IMG/VR virus record: IMGVR_UViG_3300034351_000048
Coordinates: 1-64,000 of that record
Source of the DNA: a virus
DNA: 64,000 nucleotides
Strand: one strand, 5' to 3'
Under the pieces are notes generated by a model, which ran no database searches, had not been told where the DNA came from, and saw nothing but the letters and a program-made list of their open reading frames with translations. Numbering within the stretch: position 1 is the first letter of the stretch; the number at the start of each line of letters is the position of its first letter. A program made the position numbers and the translations under genes. Of the stretch, positions 7,315 to 14,500 are shown piece after piece.

Positions 7315-7770
7315 TTATACAAACCATTCAGGCTTTTTTGTTTTCCAAGATACCATGTATCTCTTTTCATTCATATATAAATCTCTATAAGCTGTTACAA
7401 CATCCTTGTGTTTATGTTGTTCAGTAGTAACATTGGCAAAAGGTGTTAATCCTATTGGTAAATCAGGTGGAGTTAATGTTAAACACATATTGTAGGCTTT
7501 GTGGTTATAGCCATGATTAAATCTTTTTCTATACTCATTGTTAAGATGTTTTGTAAGCTCTCTAAGATACAACCAATTTGTTTTACTTTCATTACACCAC
7601 TTAACAACAGGGTGATATTCATGTGTCATTTTATACCCACAATCCAGGCCGTTTAATCGGCACACAGTAGACAATATCTGTGTATATTCTGTAATCATTT
7701 TTATTACATGTTTATCGCAATGGTAAGAAGCATTAGTTTTTGGATCTAAGTCTAAAATAAATATGTTCAT
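7315..7770 (-). CDS. Conserved phage protein with HCDKHVIKM motif
   Basis: The sequence begins MNIFILDLDP and has the HCDKHVIKMITEYTQILSTV segment, a HPVVKWCNES segment and a C-terminal KKPEWF. I recognise this pattern from a widespread phage protein family of about 150-200 residues. Members have sometimes been linked to pyrimidine-dimer glycosylases, but I cannot show a catalytic site here and do not assert that activity. It is transcribed with neighbouring small genes from the 8494-8522 promoter. Confidence 0.65.
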   Translation of the reverse strand: MNIFILDLDPKTNASYHCDKHVIKMITEYTQILSTVCRLNGLDCGYKMTHEYHPVVKWCNESKTNWLYLRELTKHLNNEYRKRFNHGYNHKAYNMCLTLTPPDLPIGLTPFANVTTEQHKHKDVVTAYRDLYMNEKRYMVSWKTKKPEWFV

Positions 7771-7779
7771 ATAAACCCC

Positions 7780-8112
7780 CTAAAATAAATTCAATTGATC
7801 TTGTAAGTTCATTGGTAAATATTTAAGGAATTCGTTATCTAAGATCAATCTTATATCCTTTTCAAGCTGTTTCAATTCAGGTTCGTTAATGTCCCATTCC
7901 TCATACTCACATTCTATTAACGATTCGATTGTTTTTTCTAAATTAGAATCAGTTTCTAATATCAGTTCATAATACCATGAATGATGATAGTTTATATTAA
8001 ATTCATCTTCAATCAAATAATTTAATTGTGTTTCTATATGATTTTTGAATGTTTTGTAATTATCGTATAGTTCTAAAGTTATTTTTGTTAATTGTTTGTC
8101 TAAGCTATTCAT
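7780..8112 (-). CDS. Acidic hypothetical protein (110 aa)
   Basis: I chose the ATG at 8112 because AGGAG lies six bases upstream; the in-frame ATG at 8118 abuts the binding site. The product is strongly acidic, Leu- and Glu-rich, and probably helical. Acidic small phage proteins sometimes act as inhibitors of host DNA-binding enzymes, but no specific match is seen. Confidence 0.7.
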   Translation of the reverse strand: MNSLDKQLTKITLELYDNYKTFKNHIETQLNYLIEDEFNINYHHSWYYELILETDSNLEKTIESLIECEYEEWDINEPELKQLEKDIRLILDNEFLKYLPMNLQDQLNLF

Positions 8113-8122
8113 AATCATCTCC

Positions 8123-8413
8123 TTATTTTACCCATTCTGTTTTTATTAATTTTTTATAAATATCTATTAATTCTCTTACTCTGTTATTCCATCCAATATA
8201 ATTAGTAACATAACAAACCCGTTTTTCACTATATTCCATATTTTTTATTTCTTCTTTTATTTTTTCAAATATTTCATAAGAACTTCCATGCATATCATGG
8301 CTTTCGTAATATTTCAAATCAATATTACGTTTCATATAATGTTCATACAACATATCTTCTAATGTATGAATCATCCATTCTTTTTCATTTGCATATAAAC
8401 TTAAATTATACAT
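8123..8413 (-). CDS. Hypothetical protein (96 aa)
   Basis: AAAGGAG precedes the ATG. The product is helical and charged, with no recognised motif. It is the first gene after the minus-strand promoter at 8494-8522, with a GC-rich hairpin in its leader at 8442-8466. Confidence 0.7.
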   Translation of the reverse strand: MYNLSLYANEKEWMIHTLEDMLYEHYMKRNIDLKYYESHDMHGSSYEIFEKIKEEIKNMEYSEKRVCYVTNYIGWNNRVRELIDIYKKLIKTEWVK

Positions 8414-8441
8414 ATAAAATCTCCTTTTTTATAATAATATA

Positions 8442-8466
8442 GGGTGATGTTTGATCTCCACCACCC
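8442..8466 (-). promoter_or_regulatory. GC-rich leader hairpin
   Basis: On the minus strand GGGTGGTG and CATCACCC pair over eight positions (one G-U) around a nine-base loop. It lies between the promoter and the binding site of the gene at 8413. It has no T tract, so it is not a standard terminator. Confidence 0.5.
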
Positions 8467-8493
8467 CGATCTATGTTAATGCTTATATTAACA

Positions 8494-8522
8494 ATAATAA
8501 TCATTTTATTATAAAAAGTCAA
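8494..8522 (-). promoter_or_regulatory. Promoter for the minus-strand cluster 8413-6524
   Basis: On the minus strand TTGACT (8522-8517) and TATTAT (8499-8494) are 17 bases apart, with the T-rich spacer shared by other strong promoters here. Confidence 0.7.
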
Positions 8523-8534
8523 CAAATTTTAAAT

Positions 8535-8565
8535 AAAAAAATAGGAGTATAAAATAATATACTCC
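8535..8565 (-). terminator. Rho-independent terminator of the AntA-like gene
   Basis: On the minus strand an 8-bp perfect stem GGAGTATA/TATACTCC (8565-8558 with 8551-8544) is followed by TATTTTTTTA. It lies about 100 bases after the stop of the antirepressor gene. Confidence 0.75.
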
Positions 8566-8666
8566 CGAAATGTTTTTTCTGAGGTAAAGCAAAGCAATGA
8601 ATTCAAAGAATTCCATATTAAAATAATAAAATTTGTGGAATTTACAAATATTTAAGGTAAGAATTT

Positions 8667-9467
8667 TTAATTTTCAATCAATTTTAAGTATTGGTTTTTG
8701 TCTTTTTCACACATACACTTAATGTAATCATCACTTTCTATTTCTTTTGGTTTATCTTGACCTACCAATGCACCGAGTTTTTCCATAATAGCTTTTATAT
8801 TTTGGTAAATTTCTTTATAAGGAATACCCTCATCTATTTGTTTAATCATTTCTTTCATTGAGGTGCTTTCAGCAACTGTAATCTTAGCTAATTGAACATA
8901 ATCACAACAATCCCTAAGATTTTTATTGATTTTGTTTAGAGAATCTACACGAAATAAAGCTTTATTTATCATTTTTGTGATTAACATAAAGTATTTATCC
9001 GCGTGTTTACTTCCATTTTCTTCCGCATATTTCTGAAAAGCACGTATTCCATCTGTTAATTCATGCCTTTGTAGTTTCCCTTTTGTTCTTGCGTCAATCC
9101 ATTCTTGGTTATGATGATTTTCTTGTATATTTCGTAATTGTTTATCACGTTCAATAAAATATTTTCTTATACATCTTGCTAAATTATTATTTTCAGTCAT
9201 ACCAAGTTCTTTTGCCATATCAATAGATACATGATATTCTTTTTCAGGGCGGCCTTTAGATTTAACGTCATTTTTGACGATAATTATATAGTCTTCTTGT
9301 TCAATAAACCCATAATCCTTGATTCTCCTTTGTATCCATTTAGAGAATTCAGTTTTTATTTCTAAATATTCCCATAAATCCCTTGAATTTACAGTGTCTA
9401 TTTGTAATTTTTTGTTGTTTTCGATTTTTACTAAAGATTCAAACTCTTCTTTTTTAAATTGTTTCAT
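8667..9467 (-). CDS. AntA/AntB-type antirepressor
   Basis: The N-terminal 110 residues match the AntA/AntB antirepressor domain: VNSRDLWEYLEIKTEFSKWI, then GFIEQEDYIIIVKND, GRPEKEYHVSIDMAKELGMT and ARCIRKYFIERDKQ. The C-terminal 150 residues are helical, with a conserved-looking NKALFRVDSLNKINKNLRD shared with the paralogue at 59365-60198. Antirepressors of this family inactivate phage repressors or otherwise switch gene programmes. The gene has its own promoter (9598-9626), a structured RNA leader whose switch strand can mask the GAGGA binding site, and a terminator (8535-8565), so it forms a single-gene unit. The regulatory target is not visible in this window. Confidence 0.85.
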   Translation of the reverse strand: MKQFKKEEFESLVKIENNKKLQIDTVNSRDLWEYLEIKTEFSKWIQRRIKDYGFIEQEDYIIIVKNDVKSKGRPEKEYHVSIDMAKELGMTENNNLARCIRKYFIERDKQLRNIQENHHNQEWIDARTKGKLQRHELTDGIRAFQKYAEENGSKHADKYFMLITKMINKALFRVDSLNKINKNLRDCCDYVQLAKITVAESTSMKEMIKQIDEGIPYKEIYQNIKAIMEKLGALVGQDKPKEIESDDYIKCMCEKDKNQYLKLIEN

Positions 9468-9591
9468 AGTGTGAGTTCCTCACCATATTAAAATATCATT
9501 CACAAAGTGAACGTAGGCACATATTCCAATATGGTGAGTTTAAATGAGTGCCCATTTAGCCTAAAACCACCAATATTTTTATATGAACCTA
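9468..9591 (-). promoter_or_regulatory. Structured RNA leader A (c4-like switch) of the AntA-like gene
   Basis: On the minus-strand RNA, stem I pairs 9577-9564 with 9541-9528. The 3' strand of stem I, CTCACCATATT (9538-9528), is also perfectly complementary to AATATGGTGAG (9489-9479), which runs into the GAGGA binding site. The loop contains GCCTA-pairable TAGGC (9563-9559) and, alternatively, GGCAC (9552-9548), both able to pair with GTGCCTA (9520-9514). Hairpin II is TTCAC-TTT-GTGAA (9511-9499), followed by TGATATTTT. The same layout occurs at 17869, 53139 and 55544. Its transcription start is predicted near 9591. Confidence 0.8.
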
Positions 9592-9597
9592 CTATAT

Positions 9598-9626
9598 AAT
9601 ATACAAAATTTATCCAACAAAGTCAA
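9598..9626 (-). promoter_or_regulatory. Promoter of the AntA-like gene and its leader
   Basis: On the minus strand TTGACT (9626-9621) and TATATT (9603-9598) are exactly 17 bases apart. The predicted start lies just before stem I of leader A. Confidence 0.75.
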
Positions 9627-9708
9627 ATTTTAGAATTCAAACTCTATCAATACTGAAAAGATTTTATAAAAATTATAAAAAATTATTTAAATTTATTTTA
9701 CAAAAGTG

Positions 9709-9737
9709 TTGACTTTTTATAATTATATTAGTATATT
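9709..9737 (+). promoter_or_regulatory. Strong promoter, duplicate of the one at 2788
   Basis: TTGACT at 9709-9714 and TATATT at 9732-9737 are 17 bases apart. The downstream leader (ATGTAAGGCTTAA, AAGTTTTACAA, AGAGGTAAAG) closely repeats the leader at 2817-2874. It is divergent from the promoter at 9598-9626. Confidence 0.75.
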
Positions 9738-9797
9738 ATTATATGTAAGGCTTAAAAAAGTTTTACAAAAAAATTAAAAAAAAGAGAGGTAAAGAAA

Positions 9798-10103
9798 ATG
9801 GAAACAAAAAAAATTACAAAAAAAGTAAGAAGATCAATCAAAGAAAAGATATTAAACACTATCGAACAACATGAAAAAAGGTCAAAAAGTTATTTCTGGA
9901 AACCCAACACCAACGCTGGTGGAAGAAGATCAATAGAAAATAAATTTAAAATTGACCATCCTTCTTATTCCTTTACACATCAAGGGATAAAATATGAAAT
10001 AATTACAAGTTTAGATGTATCATGTAAGAATTATTACTATTCTTTGTCTGTATATGTAGATGCAGAAAAGAAAAATATTAAAACATTAAAAAAACTTATA
10101 TGA
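9798..10103 (+). CDS. Basic hypothetical protein (101 aa)
   Basis: AGAGGTAAAG lies just upstream. The first 50 residues are strongly Lys/Arg-rich (KKITKKVRRSIKEK), and the C-terminal half alternates Tyr and Ser in a probable beta-rich domain. It is the first gene after the duplicated promoter module and may bind nucleic acid, which is inferred from charge only. Confidence 0.7.
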   Translation: METKKITKKVRRSIKEKILNTIEQHEKRSKSYFWKPNTNAGGRRSIENKFKIDHPSYSFTHQGIKYEIITSLDVSCKNYYYSLSVYVDAEKKNIKTLKKLI

Positions 10104-10113
10104 CAAAATAAGG

Positions 10114-10139
10114 TTTTCGGTAATCCTTAAAACCGAAAA
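10114..10139 (+). promoter_or_regulatory. Intergenic hairpin between 9798 and 10164 genes
   Basis: TTTTCGGT (10114-10121) and ACCGAAAA (10132-10139) form a perfect 8-bp stem with a 10-base loop. No T tract follows, so it may be an attenuator, a processing site or an mRNA-stabilising hairpin. Confidence 0.5.
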
Positions 10140-10163
10140 TAACCATAAATGGAGGAGATTTTT

Positions 10164-10364
10164 ATGGAAACAAAAACAAATGCAGAGCAAATCTGTAAAA
10201 GTTTTGTAGCTATAGCTGCAAACTATTCAAGAGAGCTAAGAATTTTAGAAAAAGATTACAAAAGCTTCCTAAATTATATTCTAAAGGAAGCTGACAAGCT
10301 ACCTGAAAGAGTAAAAGCAAAAATTATAAGCAAAATAAAAAAATTGGAGGGAATAGATGAATGA
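10164..10364 (+). CDS. Small helical hypothetical protein (66 aa)
   Basis: The ATG at 10164 follows GGAGGAG; the in-frame ATG at 10149 lies on that site. The product is helical with regular charged residues (SRELRILEKDYKSFLNYILK). It overlaps the next gene by eight bases (GATGAATGA), so coupling is likely. Confidence 0.7.
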   Translation: METKTNAEQICKSFVAIAANYSRELRILEKDYKSFLNYILKEADKLPERVKAKIISKIKKLEGIDE

Positions 10365-10527
10365 TTATTTTAATATCAGAAAAATCAATAAATTACAATG
10401 TAAAAACTGCCTATATTTCAATAAATACAAATGTGATAAAGGGATTAATATAAACAAACAAATATGTAAATTTAATATATTCTTTAAATCTGAAAAAATA
10501 AAAAAGGAGACAACTTATGTTAAATAA
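10357..10527 (+). CDS. Small cysteine-cluster protein (56 aa)
   Basis: TTGGAGGG precedes the ATG at 10357, which overlaps the previous stop. The protein has LQCKNCLYFNKYKCDKG and then QICKFNIFF, matching the C-x2-C-x-[YF] ... C ... C-x-F module of five other genes here. It is the most compact version and has little besides the module. A metal-binding role is inferred. Its end overlaps the next gene by 11 bases. Confidence 0.7.
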   Translation: MNDYFNIRKINKLQCKNCLYFNKYKCDKGININKQICKFNIFFKSEKIKKETTYVK

Positions 10528-10897
10528 GGAAGTTAAAGAGAGAAAATACAATATACATGAGTATGAAAACTATACAGAAAAAGAAGCTATACTTGAAAAA
10601 ATACATATGTATAGGTTAGCAAAAACGCCTGAATGGGAAATAAGAGAAAGGCTTATAGATAAAATTTCTAAAGAGTATATATACTTATTACCAACACAAG
10701 AAAGACCCGTATTAGATAAAATTGAAAGGGTTGAATATAAAACATCAGACGATCCTTTTGATCACAGTTATGGATACTATTATAAAGCCTATTTTAAAAA
10801 TAGTGAAATTGTTGCGGAATTCGGTGAAAGTGATATTGATGATGTATTAAAGGATTATTCAGGTATAATAACTGAGAAAGACATTAGAAAAGCTTAG
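10517..10897 (+). CDS. Acidic hypothetical protein (126 aa)
   Basis: AAGGAG lies eight bases before the ATG and inside the previous gene. The product is charged, with a Tyr-rich middle (HSYGYYYKAYF) and an acidic end. It converges with, and overlaps by 14 bases, the minus-strand gene at 10884. No family recognised. Confidence 0.7.
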   Translation: MLNKEVKERKYNIHEYENYTEKEAILEKIHMYRLAKTPEWEIRERLIDKISKEYIYLLPTQERPVLDKIERVEYKTSDDPFDHSYGYYYKAYFKNSEIVAEFGESDIDDVLKDYSGIITEKDIRKA

Positions 10898-11120
10898 ATT
10901 TAATTTGTTCAAGCAATTCTTTGTAATTACTTTCCAACTCTTCCAAAGAATCAAAATCATAATTTTCTTTATTATCCTCAATTATAACAGTTATATAAAA
11001 ATAAGGATTATGCTTACAATTTAAGATATCTCTCCAAGGTTTTTCATTAAAATCCATATAAATTTCCCATACCTTATTATCAGGTAGATTTATTATCTCA
11101 TTTTTAATTTTTATTATCAT
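10884..11120 (-). CDS. Small hypothetical protein (78 aa)
   Basis: I chose the ATG at 11120 because GGAGG lies nine bases upstream on the minus strand; a longer frame from 11168 would overlap the neighbour more. The product contains Trp-rich segments (KVWEIYMDFNEKPWRD) and an acidic helical end. It is last in the minus-strand operon that begins at 16931. Confidence 0.65.
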   Translation of the reverse strand: MIIKIKNEIINLPDNKVWEIYMDFNEKPWRDILNCKHNPYFYITVIIEDNKENYDFDSLEELESNYKELLEQIKSKLF

Positions 11121-11286
11121 CTTTTCCTCCATTTTTATCTTTAAAATCGTCACAAATATGGCTTTCATCTACACGAATTTTATATTTTTTACATTCGTTA
11201 TATGAAAGTTTTTGTGAGTCTATTTCTTTACATTTAACACATTCTAAACAAGAGATTACTTCTCTAAAATTAGGTGCTTGTTTCAT
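11104..11286 (-). CDS. Small cysteine-cluster protein (60 aa)
   Basis: The protein begins MKQAPNFREVISCLECVKC and later has ECKKYKI and HICDDFKD. The NFRE-x5-C-x2-C start and ICDDF end align with the proteins at 4039 and 13081. One extra Cys lies after the first pair. It overlaps the kinase-like gene by four bases, so the two may be translated together. The role is unknown. Confidence 0.7.
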   Translation of the reverse strand: MKQAPNFREVISCLECVKCKEIDSQKLSYNECKKYKIRVDESHICDDFKDKNGGKDDNKN

Positions 11287-11900
11287 AGATTTTCCTCTTT
11301 AATTATAATTTTATTTATAACTTTTTTCACATTAGCTGTCAATTCCCTTACTGTAAGTTGTTTTTCATTGTTATACGGTTTTACATAATGAACAGAATTA
11401 TTTTTCAATTTACCATAATAGTATTTTATGGCATATAGATAAGCTTTATTCAGTTTCTTTAAATCTAAAGAAGATATATTCCAAGATTCATGGTTTCTTT
11501 TCATTAAGTTTTCATAACAATATTCTGATGTATTAGTTATATATATTGTATCGAATTTATCATAATTGCATCTTTCTTCATAATCAATACATTCAAAATT
11601 GAATATTCTATCTTTATTATTAAAACAATTTTTAGTAAAATAAGCATAGTTACTTAATATATATCTATCCGCTATAACATGTTTTTTATTAAGTATTCTT
11701 AATAAGATATCATTATAATCATATCTATCATGTGCATAATTTTCATATGTGTAATATCCTTTATTGGCTTTATCTTTATCTAAAAACACTGGATATTTAA
11801 CAAAATCAAATTTGTTATCATCTAATTCTTTTTGTAAAATATTATATACGGATGATTTACCACATCCATTAATGCCTTCTAACACTATAAGTTTTTTCAA
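11283..11900 (-). CDS. Deoxynucleotide (dTMP-type) kinase
   Basis: This protein probably phosphorylates a deoxynucleoside monophosphate or deoxynucleoside for phage DNA synthesis. Residues 8-17 form a P-loop (EGINGCGKSS), and HVIADRYILSNYAY near residue 75-88 matches the DRY segment of thymidylate kinases. At 205 residues it has the usual family length. The start codon is TTG at 11900, six bases after AAGGAGG. It lies downstream of the sliding clamp gene, separated by a terminator at 11918-11952. Substrate choice between dTMP and another nucleotide cannot be decided from sequence alone. Confidence 0.75.
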   Translation of the reverse strand: MKKLIVLEGINGCGKSSVYNILQKELDDNKFDFVKYPVFLDKDKANKGYYTYENYAHDRYDYNDILLRILNKKHVIADRYILSNYAYFTKNCFNNKDRIFNFECIDYEERCNYDKFDTIYITNTSEYCYENLMKRNHESWNISSLDLKKLNKAYLYAIKYYYGKLKNNSVHYVKPYNNEKQLTVRELTANVKKVINKIIIKEENL

Positions 11901-11917
11901 ATAAGCCTCCTTATAAA

Positions 11918-11952
11918 TAAAAATAAGCAGTATATAATATCTATATACTGCT
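11918..11952 (-). terminator. Rho-independent terminator after the sliding clamp gene
   Basis: On the minus strand an 11-bp perfect stem AGCAGTATATA/TATATACTGCT (11952-11942 with 11936-11926) is followed by TATTTTTATTT. It lies 23 bases after the stop of the clamp gene. Some read-through to the kinase gene is likely, because no promoter is evident there. Confidence 0.75.
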
Positions 11953-11974
11953 CTATAGATTAAAAAATAAAAAA

Positions 11975-13084
11975 TTAAGTGTTTTGTGTTCTCATTAAAG
12001 CAATCAAATGTATATTTTGGAAAGTTTCTTTATTATACAATTCAACCGCAAGATTGTTACTAAACAACAATGTTATTTGATCTGATTCTATAGTAGAGAT
12101 ACCATTCATTAAAAAATCTACATTAATACTAAATTCGGCATTATTTAAAGATTTGTTTATTTTTATCGGGTCTGATTTGAATTCGCCTTTGTTATTTTTA
12201 GCATGTATTATAAGACTGTCTGAAATAGATATTCTAATAGGAGATATATTGTTTCCGTTTTTACTAAACACCTTAGCTTTTTTTAGTTCTTTTAGAATTT
12301 CTGCTTTATTTATTTGTATTTCATTTTCAAATTTTTCAGGTAAAATTCTTTGGTAGTTAATAAAATTACCTTCTATCAAATTACTTATTAGTTCTACTTC
12401 CTCTGATACTCTAAATTTTATAAAGTTTTCTAATATTACAATTTCTATAGTTTTAGAATTAAATTTTAATAGTTCAGGAACTATCCTTTTTGGAACTGTT
12501 ATTCTGAATTCTAAATCGCCGTATTTTTCATCAATGTTTATTTCATATTTGGAAAGAACCTTACCAGAAGTAGCTACAATTGTAATGTAATCAGTCTTTT
12601 TCATTTTCTCTAAACATATACCATTTAAATCAAACCTCATTTCATCTTTACATATAGCATCTTTAACAAATTTAATAGCATTAATCAGCTCATTTGTATC
12701 TATTTCAAACTTTAAAGTTTCTTCCAAATCGTTTAGGATGTAGATTTCATCTTTGTTTTCTTCAATTACCTGAACTACAAATTGATCTTTGTTGATATAC
12801 ATTAGATTTTTATTTACATTTAAATTAACAGTTGAATCTTTGTCTAAACTATTCAAGATATCAAGTAAAAGAGTAGGATCAATAGAGAATATCAAGTCTT
12901 TTTCTTCTTTTATTTCATCTAAGAATAGTAAAACATACTGTTCATTGTTCCTAAAGAATACTTTCAAGGTGTTTTTTTCAACAAAAAACAAAAACTTATG
13001 AAAATGACTTGTATTTTTATCTATTAAATTTCTATACTTACTTAATTTTTCATATAAAAATTCTACATTTGTAGTAAAATTCAT
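11975..13084 (-). CDS. dnaN: DNA polymerase III beta subunit (sliding clamp)
   Basis: The protein is 369 residues, matching bacterial beta clamps with three repeated domains of about 120 residues. Clamp-like segments include FSIDPTLLLDILNSLDKDS in domain 1, LNGICLEKM plus ATSGKVLSKYEI in domain 2, and FSINVDFLMNGISTIESDQI and a C-terminal LIALMRTQ (compare the MPMR end of DnaN) in domain 3. It would encircle DNA and tether a polymerase. No polymerase or clamp loader is present in this window, so it may serve host Pol III or a phage enzyme encoded elsewhere. Its start overlaps the upstream gene by four bases. Confidence 0.8.
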   Translation of the reverse strand: MNFTTNVEFLYEKLSKYRNLIDKNTSHFHKFLFFVEKNTLKVFFRNNEQYVLLFLDEIKEEKDLIFSIDPTLLLDILNSLDKDSTVNLNVNKNLMYINKDQFVVQVIEENKDEIYILNDLEETLKFEIDTNELINAIKFVKDAICKDEMRFDLNGICLEKMKKTDYITIVATSGKVLSKYEINIDEKYGDLEFRITVPKRIVPELLKFNSKTIEIVILENFIKFRVSEEVELISNLIEGNFINYQRILPEKFENEIQINKAEILKELKKAKVFSKNGNNISPIRISISDSLIIHAKNNKGEFKSDPIKINKSLNNAEFSINVDFLMNGISTIESDQITLLFSNNLAVELYNKETFQNIHLIALMRTQNT

Positions 13085-13482
13085 TTATTTTCCTCCTCAA
13101 AATCATCGCATATTAAATATTCGTTTATTCCAACTCCATATTTCTCACACTTTTCATAATCCCCTGCCCCCATAATAGGTGTAAAATCATAATATTTACA
13201 TTTAGTACATGTAGTAGCCTCTCTCAAATTTGGGGGGCCTATTTTCTCTAAATATTTGATAGGAACAATCCAGCTGTTTTCTTTTAATTTAACTTCAGTG
13301 TATATTCTATCAGGTATAATATTACTTTCCACAGTATAAGTTGCGGTTACAATTTTATTACTTAGCTCATTTACAAAGCAAGCAAAAGTTTTTATATCTG
13401 TAGTATCGTCCCCGTTGCATAATTTAAACATTGTTTCTATATCTTTGAATTTTACCTTATCACCTTTTTTAAATTTACTCAT
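13081..13482 (-). CDS. Two-domain protein with a C-terminal cysteine module
   Basis: Residues 1-80 begin FKKGDKVKFKD and resemble a small SH3- or KOW-like barrel, which is inferred. Residues about 82-133 reproduce the cysteine module of the 4039 protein: NLREATTCTKCKYY, EKCEKY and INEYLICDDFEEENK. The near identity across opposite strands shows recent duplication or recombination of the module. GGAGG precedes the ATG. It overlaps the clamp gene by four bases. Confidence 0.75.
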   Translation of the reverse strand: MSKFKKGDKVKFKDIETMFKLCNGDDTTDIKTFACFVNELSNKIVTATYTVESNIIPDRIYTEVKLKENSWIVPIKYLEKIGPPNLREATTCTKCKYYDFTPIMGAGDYEKCEKYGVGINEYLICDDFEEENK

Positions 13483-13485
13483 TTA

Positions 13486-13836
13486 TTACCTCCTTATTAT
13501 CTCTCTTAATTCCCTATTAGATTCTTTTAACATTATATTACGTTTTCTTCTATAAAAATCATTAAGAATAACTGTTCCTTTTGCTATATCTACATATCCA
13601 ATAAAATCTTTTATAGCCCATTCAAATGAATCTAAATAATCTCTGTTAAATTCAGTTTCAGCCACATCTTTTCCAAGTTGAAAGGCTGCGGTTTCTACTC
13701 TTAACAATTCATTTTTATATTGTTCTCTTCTCTGTTCATCTACTATATAAGTAATAAATATAAAGATAAACAGGCAAGATAGGGCAGTAAATAGAACATA
13801 GCGAAAAGTCCATATATCAAACTTTGCATATTTCAT
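13486..13836 (-). CDS. Membrane-anchored hypothetical protein (116 aa)
   Basis: The ATG at 13836 follows AGGAGG; the frame extends to 13884 inside the upstream gene without a binding site. Residues about 10-31 (YVLFTALSCLFIFIFITYIV) form a transmembrane helix. The remainder is a charged, probably helical domain. Orientation is probably N-in with a periplasmic or external C-terminus, which is inferred. Confidence 0.7.
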   Translation of the reverse strand: MKYAKFDIWTFRYVLFTALSCLFIFIFITYIVDEQRREQYKNELLRVETAAFQLGKDVAETEFNRDYLDSFEWAIKDFIGYVDIAKGTVILNDFYRRKRNIMLKESNRELREIIRR

Positions 13837-13840
13837 TTGA

Positions 13841-14044
13841 TTATTCCTCCTCATAAATCCATATATCATATTTTGGGCATTCACAATAATCTGGAGTTAA
13901 ATTTATCACCAACTCATTATTTTTTTTAATGGTTATTCTTTTAACTCCAGGATTAAATTCAAAATTCTGATCTATAGTCATATTTAAATCACCAAATCTA
14001 TTTTTTATATGTTCTAATTCTTTTATTAAATCCGAGATTTTCAT
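13841..14044 (-). CDS. Small hypothetical protein (67 aa)
   Basis: GGAGG lies before the ATG. The protein starts with a helical charged segment (ISDLIKELEHIKNRFGD) and ends with a CECPKYDIWIYEEE stretch. The N-terminal part resembles a short segment common in phage proteins that begin with DLI-x-L-x3-x-FGD, of unknown role. It overlaps the ankyrin gene by four bases. Confidence 0.65.
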   Translation of the reverse strand: MKISDLIKELEHIKNRFGDLNMTIDQNFEFNPGVKRITIKKNNELVINLTPDYCECPKYDIWIYEEE

Positions 14045-14448
14045 TTTATTTCCTCCAAATTCGGTCTAATTAGGTCAAACATGATATCACTTGTTTCTAT
14101 CGATAACTCGCGGATATCTTTTAAGTATTCAAGTTTTTTTGACTTAAAATCAAACCCATTTTCTATTAACAATTTTACAATTTTAGACCTTCGGGTTCTT
14201 ATTGCTAAATGCATAGGCGATTGAGATTCTTTAAATAAATTGACGTCAGCACCATTTTCTATTAGAAGCTTACAAAGTGGATAATCTTTATTATTTATAG
14301 CATACATCAATGAGGTCCAACCCATTGCGTTTATCTTATTTATATCATTAATATCCTTTTCATCAAGTGTTAGAACGTTTTGATTTTTTATTCTATACAT
14401 TAAACTTGTATATTCAAACATATTAAAATATAAATTAATTTTATCCAT
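14041..14448 (-). CDS. Ankyrin repeat protein
   Basis: At least two ankyrin repeats are visible: MGWTSLMYAINNKDYPLCKLLIENGADVN (about residues 42-70) and SPMHLAIRTRRSKIVKLLIENGFD (about 77-100). Flanking segments may hold degenerate repeats. Ankyrin repeats mediate protein-protein contacts, so this small protein may bind a host factor. Such repeats are not frequent in phage early operons. The gene lies in the minus-strand cluster and overlaps its downstream neighbour by four bases. Confidence 0.8.
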   Translation of the reverse strand: MDKINLYFNMFEYTSLMYRIKNQNVLTLDEKDINDINKINAMGWTSLMYAINNKDYPLCKLLIENGADVNLFKESQSPMHLAIRTRRSKIVKLLIENGFDFKSKKLEYLKDIRELSIETSDIMFDLIRPNLEEIK

Positions 14449-14468
14449 TACCTATTTCTCCTTTATTT

Positions 14469-14500
14469 TTTGTAGTGATAATCTTTTGTTAGCACGACGA
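14469..14500 (-). repeat. Dispersed intergenic hairpin, copy 4
   Basis: The plus-strand TTTGTAGTGATAAT (14469-14482) is the reverse of the shared ATTATCACTACAAA core, so the element has the same sense as its genes. The partner TTAGCACGACG (14489-14499) pairs imperfectly (about 8 of 11). It lies between the 14489 and 14448 genes. Confidence 0.5.

Noticed and set aside
7133-7390. An 85-codon plus-strand frame
   Set aside because: It lies opposite the well-supported minus-strand genes at 6937 and 7315, with no ribosome binding site.
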